Source: an uncultured Alphaproteobacteria bacterium (GTDB lineage: Bacteria; Pseudomonadota; Alphaproteobacteria; CAKMZR01). From it: a DNA stretch of 16,462 nucleotides. The notes under the pieces are model-generated. The model saw only the letters and a program-made list of their open reading frames with translations. It had not been told where the DNA came from and did not search any database. Where the stretch lies: assembly GCA_929200455.1 (NCBI GenBank), contig CAKMZR010000020.1:1-16462 (forward strand), read 5' to 3'. A program made the translations under genes and the position numbers. Shown here in pieces: positions 6,814 to 15,179 of this stretch (its first letter is position 1; the number at the start of each line of letters is the position of its first letter).

Positions 6814-8745
6814 TCACAAAACTTCGTCCGCGAATCCGCCCTTCCTCAAAAACTCCTCCGATCCCCCCATGGCAAGAGACTCCAATACGCGGTTCGCTAT
6901 GCCCTCTCCGTCCATCCCTATGCTCCGATACTGACTCTCAGGCGAGTCTTGTGGCACAAACCTGTCCGGAAATACCATCGGCACACACTTCGCCTCACCC
7001 AAAAGACCCCTCTCACTCATCACACGCAAAACTTGTGACGAAAAACCTCCCGACGCTCCCTCCTCAATCGTCAAAAGCAATTCGTGGTTTCGCACCAAAT
7101 CTTCCACCAAGTCCTCGTCCAGTGGTTTCGCAAAACGCGCATCCGCCACCGTTATCAACAAACCGTAACCCTCCAAAAGCCTCGCAGCCTTCAAAACCTC
7201 CTCAAGACGCGTGCCAAGCGACAAAATCGCAACCACGCGACCCTCTCGCACAATACGTCCCTTACCCACCAGCAAAGGCTCCACATCCTCCAACAAGCCA
7301 CAACCCGTCACAAATCCTCGCGGATAACGAAATGCACTCGGCACATCATCCAATCCATAGGCCGTCACCACCATCCTTTGAAGCTCCTGCTCGTCTGATG
7401 CCGCCATCACCACAAAATGAGGAAGACAACACAAATACACAAGATCAAAAGAACCCGCATGAGTCGCTCCGTCCGCTCCCACAAGCCCAGCCCTGTCAAT
7501 CGCAAAACGTACCGGCAACTTCTGCAACGCCACGTCATGCACCACCTGATCATATCCCCTTTGCAAAAATGTCGAATACAATACCGCAAAAGGACGAAGA
7601 CCCGCCGCCGCCATCCCTGCACAAAAAGTCACACCATGCTGCTCCGCTATCCCCACATCAAACATCCGATCCGGAAACTCTTTCCCAAAATCATCCAAGC
7701 CCGTGCCCCCAGGCATCGCCGCCGTCACCGCAACCACCTTCTCGTCTTCCCTCGCAACCGTACACAAAGTGCGGCTAAAAACTTCCGTGTACGTCGGCTG
7801 AATATTCTCTCCCTTCCTCTGCTTACCCGTCTTCACATCAAACTTACTCACCCCATGGTACTTGTCCTTAGACGCCTCCGCAGGACCATAGCCCTTGCCC
7901 TTCTCCGTCACCACATGCAACAATACAGGTCCCTCTATCTCCCGACTCGCACGCAACAACGGCAACAAATGATCCAAACGGTGACCGTCCACAGGACCCA
8001 CATAGTAAAATCCTAACTCCTCAAACAACGTTCCCCCCGTCAACATACCTCGGGCATACTTCTCCGCCCTCTTCGCCGCAACCTCCAACGCCTGAGGCAA
8101 ACGACCCGCTATGCTATGCACCAAATGACGTAACTTCACATAAGGCTTCGACGCCAATAACCTACCCAAATAATTACTCATCGCTCCCACAGGACGCGCT
8201 ATCGACATATCGTTATCATTCAATATCACCAATAAACGTTTCCGATTCGCTCCCGCATTGTTCAATGCCTCATACGCCATACCCGCACTCAACGCTCCAT
8301 CCCCTATCACCGCTATCACCTCATGATCTTCGCCCATCAACTCCCTCTTCGCCGCAAATCCCAGTGCAGACGATACCGAAGTCGAACTGTGACCCGCACC
8401 AAAAGGATCATACGCACTCTCACTCCTCATCGTAAATCCTGACAAGCCCCCTCCCTTACGCAACGTACCCAGATCCGACTTCCGTCCCGTCAAAACCTTG
8501 TGCGGATAACACTGATGACCCACGTCCCATATCAATATGTCCCTCGGCGTATCAAACACATAGTGCAGTGCCACCGTCAACTCCACAACCCCAAGACCCG
8601 CTCCCAAATGTCCTCCCGTCTCAGAAACAACCCCTATCACAAAATCTCGCAACTCCGCCGACAACTGCGGCAAACTCTCCTCCGATAAAGAACGCAAGTC
8701 CTCCGGATCATTCACCCTCGATAACAAACTTCCTTCACTCGACAT
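6814..8745 (-). CDS. dxs: 1-deoxy-D-xylulose-5-phosphate synthase
   Basis: Dxs joins pyruvate and glyceraldehyde 3-phosphate, using thiamine diphosphate, to make DXP. This is the first step of the MEP route to isoprenoids and also feeds thiamine and pyridoxal synthesis. The 643 residues include His46 (GGHLGAGLG), His77 (GHQCYPHKVLTGR), the thiamine diphosphate/metal motif GDGALSAGMAYEALNNAG ending NDNDMSI, and the catalytic Glu368 in GIAEQHGVTF. The transketolase pyrimidine-binding stretch RAGLVGADGATHAGSFD and the C-terminal transketolase domain follow. The numbering tracks E. coli (His49, His80, Glu370), so the extra 23 residues lie mainly at the C-terminus. The ATG at 8745 has GAAGG just upstream and is 14 bp past the acnA stop, which places dxs as the second gene of an acnA-dxs unit. 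No terminator is visible in the 10 bp before the converging aquaporin gene. Confidence 0.97.
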   Translation of the reverse strand: MSSEGSLLSRVNDPEDLRSLSEESLPQLSAELRDFVIGVVSETGGHLGAGLGVVELTVALHYVFDTPRDILIWDVGHQCYPHKVLTGRKSDLGTLRKGGGLSGFTMRSESAYDPFGAGHSSTSVSSALGFAAKRELMGEDHEVIAVIGDGALSAGMAYEALNNAGANRKRLLVILNDNDMSIARPVGAMSNYLGRLLASKPYVKLRHLVHSIAGRLPQALEVAAKRAEKYARGMLTGGTLFEELGFYYVGPVDGHRLDHLLPLLRASREIEGPVLLHVVTEKGKGYGPAEASKDKYHGVSKFDVKTGKQRKGENIQPTYTEVFSRTLCTVAREDEKVVAVTAAMPGGTGLDDFGKEFPDRMFDVGIAEQHGVTFCAGMAAAGLRPFAVLYSTFLQRGYDQVVHDVALQKLPVRFAIDRAGLVGADGATHAGSFDLVYLCCLPHFVVMAASDEQELQRMVVTAYGLDDVPSAFRYPRGFVTGCGLLEDVEPLLVGKGRIVREGRVVAILSLGTRLEEVLKAARLLEGYGLLITVADARFAKPLDEDLVEDLVRNHELLLTIEEGASGGFSSQVLRVMSERGLLGEAKCVPMVFPDRFVPQDSPESQYRSIGMDGEGIANRVLESLAMGGSEEFLRKGGFADEVL

Positions 8746-8759
8746 CTGCCTTCATCGCA

Positions 8760-11426
8760 TCACCGTCGCGACCCCTCCGATTCTTCCATCAAATTCCTCA
8801 ATACATACGGCAAAATCCCATTGTGCCTAAAATAAGACAACTCATCCTCCGTATCAATCCGCACCAAAACTTTCCGCTCCTCACCCTCTCCACTCGCTCG
8901 CAATATCTCAAGGTTCAGACTCCCCTTAGGCTTCACATCATCAATACCCCGAATCGTCAAAACCTCGCTCCCGTCAAGTCCAAGCGACGCAGAACCTTCT
9001 CCCGGCAAAAACTGCAACGGCAATATACCCATACCCACCAAATTAGAACGGTGAATCCTCTCAAAACTTTCCGCTATCACCGCCCGAACACCGAGCAGTC
9101 TCGTACCCTTCGCCGCCCAATCCCGAGACGAACCCGTGCCGTATTCCTTCCCTCCTATCACCACAAGATCAACACCCTCAGACCTGTATCGCTCAGATGC
9201 ATCAAATACTGACATCACATCTCCAGACGGATAATGACGCGTAAAACCTCCCTCCGTCTCCGGAGCCACCTGATTCCGTATCCTCACATTCGCAAAAGTC
9301 CCCCGCAACATCACCTCGTGATTGCCTCGCCGTGAACCATACGAATTAAACTCTCCGGGGCGTACCTGAAAAGACAACAAATAATCTCCCGCCGGAGTCT
9401 CCTTGCCAAAAGAACCCGCCGGCGATATATGATCCGTCGTCACAGAATCTCCCAAAATCAAAAGAGAACGCGCACCCTCTATATCCCCTCGACTCTCAGG
9501 AAGAGGACCCATATCATCAAAAAACGGCGGACGACGCACATAAGTCGAACCTTCATTCCAGTCATACGTCTCCTTCTCGCGGCTATTAATACCCCGCCAA
9601 TCCTCAGAACCCTCAAAAACATCCGCATAACGAGACGCAAACATATCACGACGTACACTCAAGCCCACCACATCGCTAATCTCCTCATTCGAGGGCCATA
9701 TGTCACGCAAATACACCGACTCCCCATCCGAACTCACCCCCAACGGCTCATTCACAATGTCTATACCCATGTTCCCCGCCAGTGCATAAGCTATCACAAG
9801 CGGCGGAGACGCCAAGTAATTCGCCTTCACCAACGGATGGACCCGTCCCTCAAAATTCCTGTTCCCGCTCAATACCGCCGCAACCGTCAAGTCCTTCTCC
9901 CTCACCTCAGATGCTATCTCCTCGCTCAAAGGACCCGAATTCCCTATGCACGTCGTACACCCGTAACCCACCACATCAAAGCCCAATCCCTTCAAAGACT
10001 CGTCCAAACCTGAAACCCTCAAATAATCCGTCACCACCTGCGAACCAGGAGCAAGCGACGTCTTCACATGACCCTTCACACTCAATCCCCGACGCAACGC
10101 ATTCCGTGCCAGCAAACCCGCAGACACCAGTACATTCGGATTAGAAGTGTTCGTACAGCTCGTAATCGCCGCTATCACCACATCTCCGTCACGCAAATCT
10201 CCTCCCTCCTCTTCCACCTTCCTTTTTTTCGCACCCACCAAAGAACCAAACGACTTCGCCACATCTCCCAGAATAATCTTGTCTTGAGGACGCTTCGGAC
10301 CCGCCACCATCGATTCCACCTTCGACAAATCCAAATCCAGTCTGTCCGTATAAACCACGTCGTCACCTCCCCCATCACTCCACATGCCTTGTGCTCGCAT
10401 ATACGCCTCCACCACACGAAGCTTATCCGCTCTCCTTGCCGTCAACTCCAAGTAACGCATCGTCTCCTTATCCACTGGGAAGAGTCCACATGATGCTCCG
10501 TACTCCGGGGCCATGTTTGAAATTGTCGCACGATCCGCCAGCGACAAAGACGAAAGTCCCGGACCATAAAACTCCACAAACTTCCCCACAACACCATACG
10601 AACGCAACATATGCGTAATCTCCAACACCAAATCCGTCGCCGTCACCCCCTCACGCAGAGAACCATCCAACCTCACCCCTATCACCTCCGGAATCATCAT
10701 CGACACAGGTTGACCCAACATGGCCGCCTCCGCCTCTATACCTCCCACGCCCCAACCCAAAACGCCTAACGCATTCACCATTGTCGTGTGACTATCCGTA
10801 CCTATCACCGTGTCCGGGTAAAAAATTTTATCCTCCCCCTCAACGCCTTGCCATACAACTTCCGCCAAATACTCCAAATTCACCTGATGGCATATGCCCG
10901 TACCGGGAGGAACAACACGAAAATTCTCAAACGAAGATTGTCCCCACTTCAAAAACTCATAACGCTCGCGATTACGCTTAAATTCTTCGCGTATATTGTG
11001 TCCAAAAGCCGCAGAATCTCCAAATCGATCCACCACCACCGAATGATCTATCACCAAGTCCACGCGAACCTGAGGGTTAATATGCGATGCACGCCCTCCC
11101 ATCTTCAACACCTTATCCCTCATCGCCGCCAAGTCCGCTACCGCCGGAACTCCCGTAAAATCTTGCATCAATACACGTGACGGACGGTACGCTATCTCCT
11201 CTTGAGACTTACCCTCCTTCAACCAACCCATCATCCTCTCTATATGCTCCCTCTTCACACTACGACCGTCTTCGTGACGAAGCAAATTCTCTAACACTAT
11301 CTTCAAACCCAGAGGAAAACGACGTACATCGCTTCCAAGCTCAGATTCCGCCGCCTGCAAACTGTAGAAAAATCCCCTCTCCCCTCCCACACCCTCAAAA
11401 CTCTTACGCACACCAAAACTATCCAT
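8760..11426 (-). CDS. acnA: Aconitate hydratase (AcnA/IRP1 type)
   Basis: AcnA isomerises citrate to isocitrate with a [4Fe-4S] cluster in the TCA cycle. The cluster cysteines are present: Cys424 in AITSCTNTSNP, then Cys490 and Cys493 in GCTTCIGNSGPL. The spacing matches E. coli AcnA (435, 501, 504). Other family blocks are GTDSHTTMVNALGVLGWGVGGIEAEA, LGDSVTTDHISPAG and GGKEYGTGSSRDWAAKG near the C-terminal swivel domain. The start was placed at the ATG 11426 (MDSFGVRKSFEG), giving 888 residues against 891 in E. coli. An AGAGGAG ribosome site lies eight bases before it. The open frame continues upstream to 11495, but that part is a poly-glycine stretch made by a G-run and overlaps the promoter. 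It begins an operon with dxs and completes, with mdh and gltA nearby, three successive TCA steps. Confidence 0.97.
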   Translation of the reverse strand: MDSFGVRKSFEGVGGERGFFYSLQAAESELGSDVRRFPLGLKIVLENLLRHEDGRSVKREHIERMMGWLKEGKSQEEIAYRPSRVLMQDFTGVPAVADLAAMRDKVLKMGGRASHINPQVRVDLVIDHSVVVDRFGDSAAFGHNIREEFKRNRERYEFLKWGQSSFENFRVVPPGTGICHQVNLEYLAEVVWQGVEGEDKIFYPDTVIGTDSHTTMVNALGVLGWGVGGIEAEAAMLGQPVSMMIPEVIGVRLDGSLREGVTATDLVLEITHMLRSYGVVGKFVEFYGPGLSSLSLADRATISNMAPEYGASCGLFPVDKETMRYLELTARRADKLRVVEAYMRAQGMWSDGGGDDVVYTDRLDLDLSKVESMVAGPKRPQDKIILGDVAKSFGSLVGAKKRKVEEEGGDLRDGDVVIAAITSCTNTSNPNVLVSAGLLARNALRRGLSVKGHVKTSLAPGSQVVTDYLRVSGLDESLKGLGFDVVGYGCTTCIGNSGPLSEEIASEVREKDLTVAAVLSGNRNFEGRVHPLVKANYLASPPLVIAYALAGNMGIDIVNEPLGVSSDGESVYLRDIWPSNEEISDVVGLSVRRDMFASRYADVFEGSEDWRGINSREKETYDWNEGSTYVRRPPFFDDMGPLPESRGDIEGARSLLILGDSVTTDHISPAGSFGKETPAGDYLLSFQVRPGEFNSYGSRRGNHEVMLRGTFANVRIRNQVAPETEGGFTRHYPSGDVMSVFDASERYRSEGVDLVVIGGKEYGTGSSRDWAAKGTRLLGVRAVIAESFERIHRSNLVGMGILPLQFLPGEGSASLGLDGSEVLTIRGIDDVKPKGSLNLEILRASGEGEERKVLVRIDTEDELSYFRHNGILPYVLRNLMEESEGSRR

Positions 11427-11434
11427 CACACCTT

Positions 11435-11441
11435 CTCCTCT
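11435..11441 (-). promoter_or_regulatory. Strong ribosome binding site that fixes the acnA start
   Basis: AGAGGAG on the minus strand ends eight bases before the ATG at 11426. This is the best Shine-Dalgarno match near any of the in-frame ATGs (11495, 11489, 11465 and 11426). It supports the shorter, E. coli-length AcnA. Confidence 0.75.
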
Positions 11442-11484
11442 AAATTTCTCTTGTCCTTTATCCATACACCCCCCTCCCCCCCCT

Positions 11485-11513
11485 AGCATAACCATAGACC
11501 CTCACCTTGACAA
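11485..11513 (-). promoter_or_regulatory. Sigma-70-type promoter for acnA-dxs
   Basis: Minus-strand TTGTCA (11513-11508, five of six) is followed by a 17-bp spacer and TATGCT (11490-11485, four of six). Transcription would begin near 11478, inside the run G8-A-G6 (11483-11469), leaving a leader of about 50 bases. Starting within a homopolymeric G tract is unusual and could allow slippage or start-site choice. The layout closely mirrors the mdh promoter (17-bp spacer and TATGNT -10). Confidence 0.6.
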
Positions 11514-11540
11514 GTCCCTCCTCCTTATCAACACCCCTCA

Positions 11541-11580
11541 AAAAAAAGGAGGACGCTTCATAATTAAAGCGTCCTCCTTT
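11541..11580 (-). terminator. Rho-independent terminator, leftward
   Basis: AAAGGAGGACGCTT (11545-11558) and AAGCGTCCTCCTTT (11567-11580) form a perfect 14-bp stem with an 8-base loop. Read on the minus strand the stem runs directly into seven T residues (11547-11541), a textbook intrinsic terminator. On the plus strand only three T follow, so rightward action would be weak. It lies 28 bp upstream of the acnA -35 box, so it shields that promoter from leftward read-through. No gene that it would terminate is evident upstream on the minus strand. Confidence 0.85.
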
Positions 11581-12066
11581 GCACGTCGTGCTCATTCCCT
11601 TGTCAAAAATGCCCCCAATACCAAAATCTCAAAAAATTTTGAATCCTCACCATCAAAGCAGAAAAATGAAAACCACACTTTCAGTTCAACTATCGCTTCC
11701 TCTATTTCTCAATTTATATTCCTTCCACACCATCTCTCTGCCCAAAAAAAATGAACACGAACCATGCTCGCCTCAAAATATTCAAGACCAACACCATGCC
11801 CTTCCCTCAAAAACATCCTATGCACGCTTTCTACCCCCAAACATCCCTAGCAAACTACATCTTCCTTTGTCCCCGTACTATGATACGTATCACCCACCCC
11901 TCAACTCCTTGTGACAACCATCACTACCCCTCTTAACTTTTTATAAAAAATACATTCCTATACACAAAAAACCATAGTACAACAGCACAACAACCTACCT
12001 TGCTCTCTTCATAAGGAAAATCCTTCCAAATCAAAAAATATCTACGCAAGGTTTGTGTGTCTCTAA
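11581..12066. other. Gene-poor region between the acnA terminator and tRNA-Val
   Basis: No recognisable gene lies here. On the plus strand an ATG at 11666 opens an 82-codon frame to a stop at 11914. Its first 25 residues (MKTTLSVQLSLPLFLNLYSF...) look like a signal peptide and the rest is Pro/Ser/His-rich. It has no ribosome site and its third positions are less C-biased than those of the plus-strand genes, so it is at most a weak candidate. Other visible items are a perfect 12-bp palindrome TGATACGTATCA (11881-11892), an AT-rich TTTTTATAAAAA tract near 11938-11949 that could hold a promoter, and a small AAGGA-AAA-TCCTT inverted repeat (12013-12025) ahead of the tRNA. A minus-strand frame of 66 codons reaching into the tRNA is the familiar antisense-tRNA artefact. 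Confidence 0.4.
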
Positions 12067-12142
12067 GGGCGGTTAGCTCAGTTGGAAGAGCATCTCGTTT
12101 ACACCGAGGAGGTCGGCGGTTCGAGCCCGTCACCGCCCACCA
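12067..12142 (+). tRNA. tRNA-Val (anticodon TAC), CCA encoded
   Basis: The sequence folds as a complete 76-base tRNA. The acceptor arms are GGGCGGT and ACCGCCC. The D arm contains AGCTCAGTTGGAAGAGC. The anticodon stem TCTCG/CGAGG encloses the loop TTTACAC with anticodon TAC, which reads valine GUA and probably other GUN codons. The T arm is GGCGG-TTCGAGC-CCGTC. Discriminator A and CCA are encoded. It stands alone, 31 bp before the proposed lnt start, with no clear promoter or terminator that I can assign. Confidence 0.96.
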
Positions 12143-12173
12143 TCACCACACAAAAATTCCTCCCCCCCTCATC

Positions 12174-13829
12174 ATGGGACAAAAAACCTTGAACCTCCCA
12201 AAAATGTCTCTCTCCATTCCCCTCAATATCCTCAAAAAAATTCTCCCTCAATCACGAGAACTCCTCGCCATACTCGCAGGTTTCATACTCTTCCTCTCCC
12301 AGTACCCCCTAAGTTGGATCCCCGGACTCTATATCGGGATGTTCATCATCCTCTTCCTCATCCAGAAAAATACTCACACCCTCTCCCTCAAAAATTTCCA
12401 TCTGCGAAACTTCTTCTCCAACTTCCTCCTCGGGTTTTGCTTCGGATTCGGATTCTTCGCCGCAACCTTCTACTGGATAGGCTTCCCCTTCCTCGTCTAC
12501 GCTGAAAGACTCTTCTTCTTCATACCCTTCGCCCTCGTACTCTTTCCCGCCTTATTCGCTCTCTTCTTCGGAGCCGCTTCTGCTCTTGCCGCTTTCTTCC
12601 CCCACGGTGCGTCTCGCTTGTCCGCTTTTGTCGCTTTCCTCGCTCTTGCTGACTTCCTCCGTGGACACATCCCCGGCGGACTCCCTTGGAATAACTTCGG
12701 CTACGCTTGGGGCTCCGCTGATACCCTCATGCAATCCGCTTCCCTCTTCGGTGTCGACGGGGTCGGAGTAATCGCGATCTTGCTCGCCACCCTCTCCGTT
12801 TCTCCCTTCCTCTTCCACTTTTCCAAAATCTCCCTCATCTCTTCCGCTCTCTCCATCTCCATCTTCCTCTCCTTCCACTTCTGGGGAGAACACCGCATCC
12901 AAGCACTCCAAGATCAAGCCCAAAGTACACACAACATCAAAATCCGTATCATCCAACCCAATATCTCTCAGTCCTCTCGCTGGAAAGACAACCACATTCG
13001 ACAAATATTCCTCCGACTCCTCTCCCTCAGCGTCGTCAATAGACCGCCTTCCATCAATCACATCATCTGGCCAGAAACCGCTACACCCTTCTTGCTCCTC
13101 AACAGCAAAGACGCTCAACAACAAATCGCATCCATCACTCCCCCCAACGGCTCCCTCGTCACCGGGGCTCCTCGTAAAGATAACGCCAAAAAATCAGTCT
13201 ACTACAACAGCATCGTCGCCCTAGACCCATCCCAACGCCTCATCGGAACCTACGACAAAAAAAATCTCGTGCCCTTCGGCGAATACACCCCCTTAGGCGA
13301 CTTCTTCTCCATCGACCTCTTGCTCGGCAGACTCGGGTCCTACACCAAAGGCAACCATTTCCAACCCCTCCTTACACTCCCCAATACACCTCCCGCTCTA
13401 CCCGCTATCTGCTACGAAAGCCTCTTCTCTCACGACCTACTCGCCTACTTCAACGCACACAAAAATAAACCCAAATGGATACTCAACGCCACAAATGACG
13501 CTTGGTTCGGATATTCCCTTGCTCCCATACAACATATGGAAATGTCTCGGTGGCGGAGCGTCGAACTCGGGATTCCTCTCGTTCGCGTCAACAATACAGG
13601 CAGATCCGGAATCATCAACGCCCTCGGAAAACCCATCGAATACAGACTCACTCACACCGTCGGCGTCATCGACTTCTCCCTACCTCAAGCTCTCAAAAAT
13701 AATACAACCTTCTCAATCATCGGCTTTTGGGGATTCTTCCTCCCATGGGGACTCCTCTTCCTCTCCTCACTACTCCTCTCAACCTTCAAAACCCTTAACC
13801 CTTGGAAATCATCACGAACACCTTTATGA
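12174..13829 (+). CDS. lnt: Apolipoprotein N-acyltransferase
   Basis: Lnt adds the third acyl chain to the N-terminal cysteine of lipoproteins in the inner membrane, the final maturation step before Lol sorting. From the ATG at 12174 it has 551 residues. The N-terminal half is a multi-span membrane domain (LAILAGFILFLSQ, FLLGFCFGFGFFAATFYWIGF, ALADFLRGHIPGGLPWNNFGYAW). A nitrilase-fold periplasmic domain runs from about residue 255 to 510, with the triad Glu301 (WPETATPF), Lys362 (YDKKNLVPFGEYTPL) and Cys413 (ICYESLF). A last membrane span is at about 514-539. The open frame extends back to 12057 through the tRNA, which is not credible, so the start must lie after 12142. ATG 12204 (541 residues) is an equal alternative. 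Neither has a Shine-Dalgarno sequence, perhaps because this strand is G-poor. It is the first protein gene of the plus-strand envelope block. Confidence 0.95.
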   Translation: MGQKTLNLPKMSLSIPLNILKKILPQSRELLAILAGFILFLSQYPLSWIPGLYIGMFIILFLIQKNTHTLSLKNFHLRNFFSNFLLGFCFGFGFFAATFYWIGFPFLVYAERLFFFIPFALVLFPALFALFFGAASALAAFFPHGASRLSAFVAFLALADFLRGHIPGGLPWNNFGYAWGSADTLMQSASLFGVDGVGVIAILLATLSVSPFLFHFSKISLISSALSISIFLSFHFWGEHRIQALQDQAQSTHNIKIRIIQPNISQSSRWKDNHIRQIFLRLLSLSVVNRPPSINHIIWPETATPFLLLNSKDAQQQIASITPPNGSLVTGAPRKDNAKKSVYYNSIVALDPSQRLIGTYDKKNLVPFGEYTPLGDFFSIDLLLGRLGSYTKGNHFQPLLTLPNTPPALPAICYESLFSHDLLAYFNAHKNKPKWILNATNDAWFGYSLAPIQHMEMSRWRSVELGIPLVRVNNTGRSGIINALGKPIEYRLTHTVGVIDFSLPQALKNNTTFSIIGFWGFFLPWGLLFLSSLLLSTFKTLNPWKSSRTPL

Positions 13830-13993
13830 TGCCAAGAATGAATAGAAATTCATTCCCCTTCTTCCGCCACATCCTTCACAGAAACTATTCTTCCCCCCCA
13901 AGATCACAAAGTCTCAAAAATAAAAGGGTTATCTATGCTATGATATCCACTCCCTCCTTGACTTCCCTCTCCCCCTTGACCCCACTCTCTCCT

Positions 13994-15154
13994 ATGACAT
14001 CCTCCCACTTCTCTCAATCTCATCATCTCCTGAAAATCTTCGCCTCTCTCTTCCTCTTAACCCTTGTCCTCACAACATCTCCCGTATACGCTCAAGATAA
14101 AGCCAGCACAGACCTCTGCCGAGAAGCCATACCCTCCGTATCCCTACGTCACCTCAGAACAGGCAGACTCTCTCTCCTAGACGCCATCAACGAACAAATC
14201 ACCATACGCTACTCCGAATACCTCAACCCCTCCTTCGGCGGATACTCCATCAACGACAAACTTAGCTCCATCGTCGACCAACCCAGACCCATCGTTTGGG
14301 CTTCTGCCGCTTTCTCCTCAGGCACAAGAAGCTTCGGAACTTGCGACTCAACAACCACCGTCTTTCCCACCCTCGCAGGAATCGATACCTTCGTCGGAAG
14401 TCACAAAAACTTACTCATCGGACTCAACGTCGGCTACAACAACAACCGACTCAATGTCGAAAAACACCCCATTCCTCAAACCACCAAATTCTCTTCCACT
14501 TCCTCGGATTCCAGTACCCTCTTCGGCGGATCATACATCGCTTGGATGATGCCAAACTTTCACGCTTCCTTCTCCGGACTCCTACACTCAAACGACATCT
14601 CTATCACCCCATCAGACGCCACCGCCTCCACAAAAATCTCAGGCATCGCCGGAGTCTCAACTCAAGCCACCGTCGGAACCCACTTCTCCTTCAAACACAT
14701 CAATACACACATCTCCACCTTCCTCATCTACGAAAACTTCTCCGTCAACGCCTTCCCCCTCTCCACTCAAGACAATGTCCTCATCAATTACGACAAAGTC
14801 GACCTTAGCAACCTCATACCCGGTATTCGTGCTCAAGCAAACGCATACTACGCTTCCCCCACTGACCCCTACACCTTCTACGGATGGAAATCGAGCTTCA
14901 GCACCAAACGCGTCTACCCCCTAGGCGGAAATACTTGGAAATTCCTCAATAATACCACAGGAACAGCTGGAACCGTCCATCTCGATACAGAATGGACAGA
15001 AACCAATATCGACTTCACCGCTAGCTTGCGATCCTTCAACGCTCGCGAATTTTATGCCTCCATCGGAGGCGTATTCGTCTGGGGAGAACATCCTCTCCAG
15101 ACTCTCAAGGGTAACGATTTCAATATCGAAATCGGTATCCAACTCCTCTTATAA
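13994..15154 (+). CDS. Outer-membrane beta-barrel protein, autotransporter-barrel-like, paralogue 1
   Basis: This is a 386-residue exported protein. Residues 1-33 form a signal peptide: a basic/His n-region, the core LLKIFASLFLLTLVLTTSP, and cleavage probably after VYA. A segment of about 75 residues between Cys42 and Cys117, the only two cysteines, precedes a long region of alternating hydrophobic strands with glycine and aromatic girdles (LAGIDTFVGSHKNLLIGLNVGYNNN, ASIGGVFVWGE). This looks like an autotransporter-type barrel; I see no passenger or repeat domain. It ends in FNIEIGIQLLL, not the usual terminal Phe. The open frame starts at 13802 inside lnt. I chose ATG 13994 because it gives a standard signal peptide and places the first cysteine at residue 42, exactly as in the next gene. 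ATG 13940 is an alternative with a weak AAAGGG upstream. No strong ribosome site exists for either. Cargo or function is unknown. Confidence 0.8.
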   Translation: MTSSHFSQSHHLLKIFASLFLLTLVLTTSPVYAQDKASTDLCREAIPSVSLRHLRTGRLSLLDAINEQITIRYSEYLNPSFGGYSINDKLSSIVDQPRPIVWASAAFSSGTRSFGTCDSTTTVFPTLAGIDTFVGSHKNLLIGLNVGYNNNRLNVEKHPIPQTTKFSSTSSDSSTLFGGSYIAWMMPNFHASFSGLLHSNDISITPSDATASTKISGIAGVSTQATVGTHFSFKHINTHISTFLIYENFSVNAFPLSTQDNVLINYDKVDLSNLIPGIRAQANAYYASPTDPYTFYGWKSSFSTKRVYPLGGNTWKFLNNTTGTAGTVHLDTEWTETNIDFTASLRSFNAREFYASIGGVFVWGEHPLQTLKGNDFNIEIGIQLLL

Positions 15155-15179
15155 AAATATCTTAAACAAGGAAACTTTC

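Noticed and set aside
11427..11495. Longer AcnA starting at 11495
   Set aside because: The extra 23 residues come from the G-run and overlap the promoter; the strong ribosome site and E. coli-like length favour 11426.
11933..12133. Minus-strand frame starting MTGSNRRPPRCKRDALPTELTAL
   Set aside because: This is the well-known artefact of translating the antisense strand of a tRNA gene.
12057..12173. N-terminal extension of Lnt through the tRNA
   Set aside because: It translates tRNA-Val into protein and has no membrane-domain similarity; the start must lie downstream.
13959..13998. Two TTGAC boxes before the first barrel gene as a promoter
   Set aside because: No -10 element lies at a 16-18 bp spacing from either box, so no promoter is called.
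15054..15179. Extension of the second barrel protein into the first
   Set aside because: It overlaps the first barrel gene in another frame and would bury the clear signal peptide that begins at 15180.
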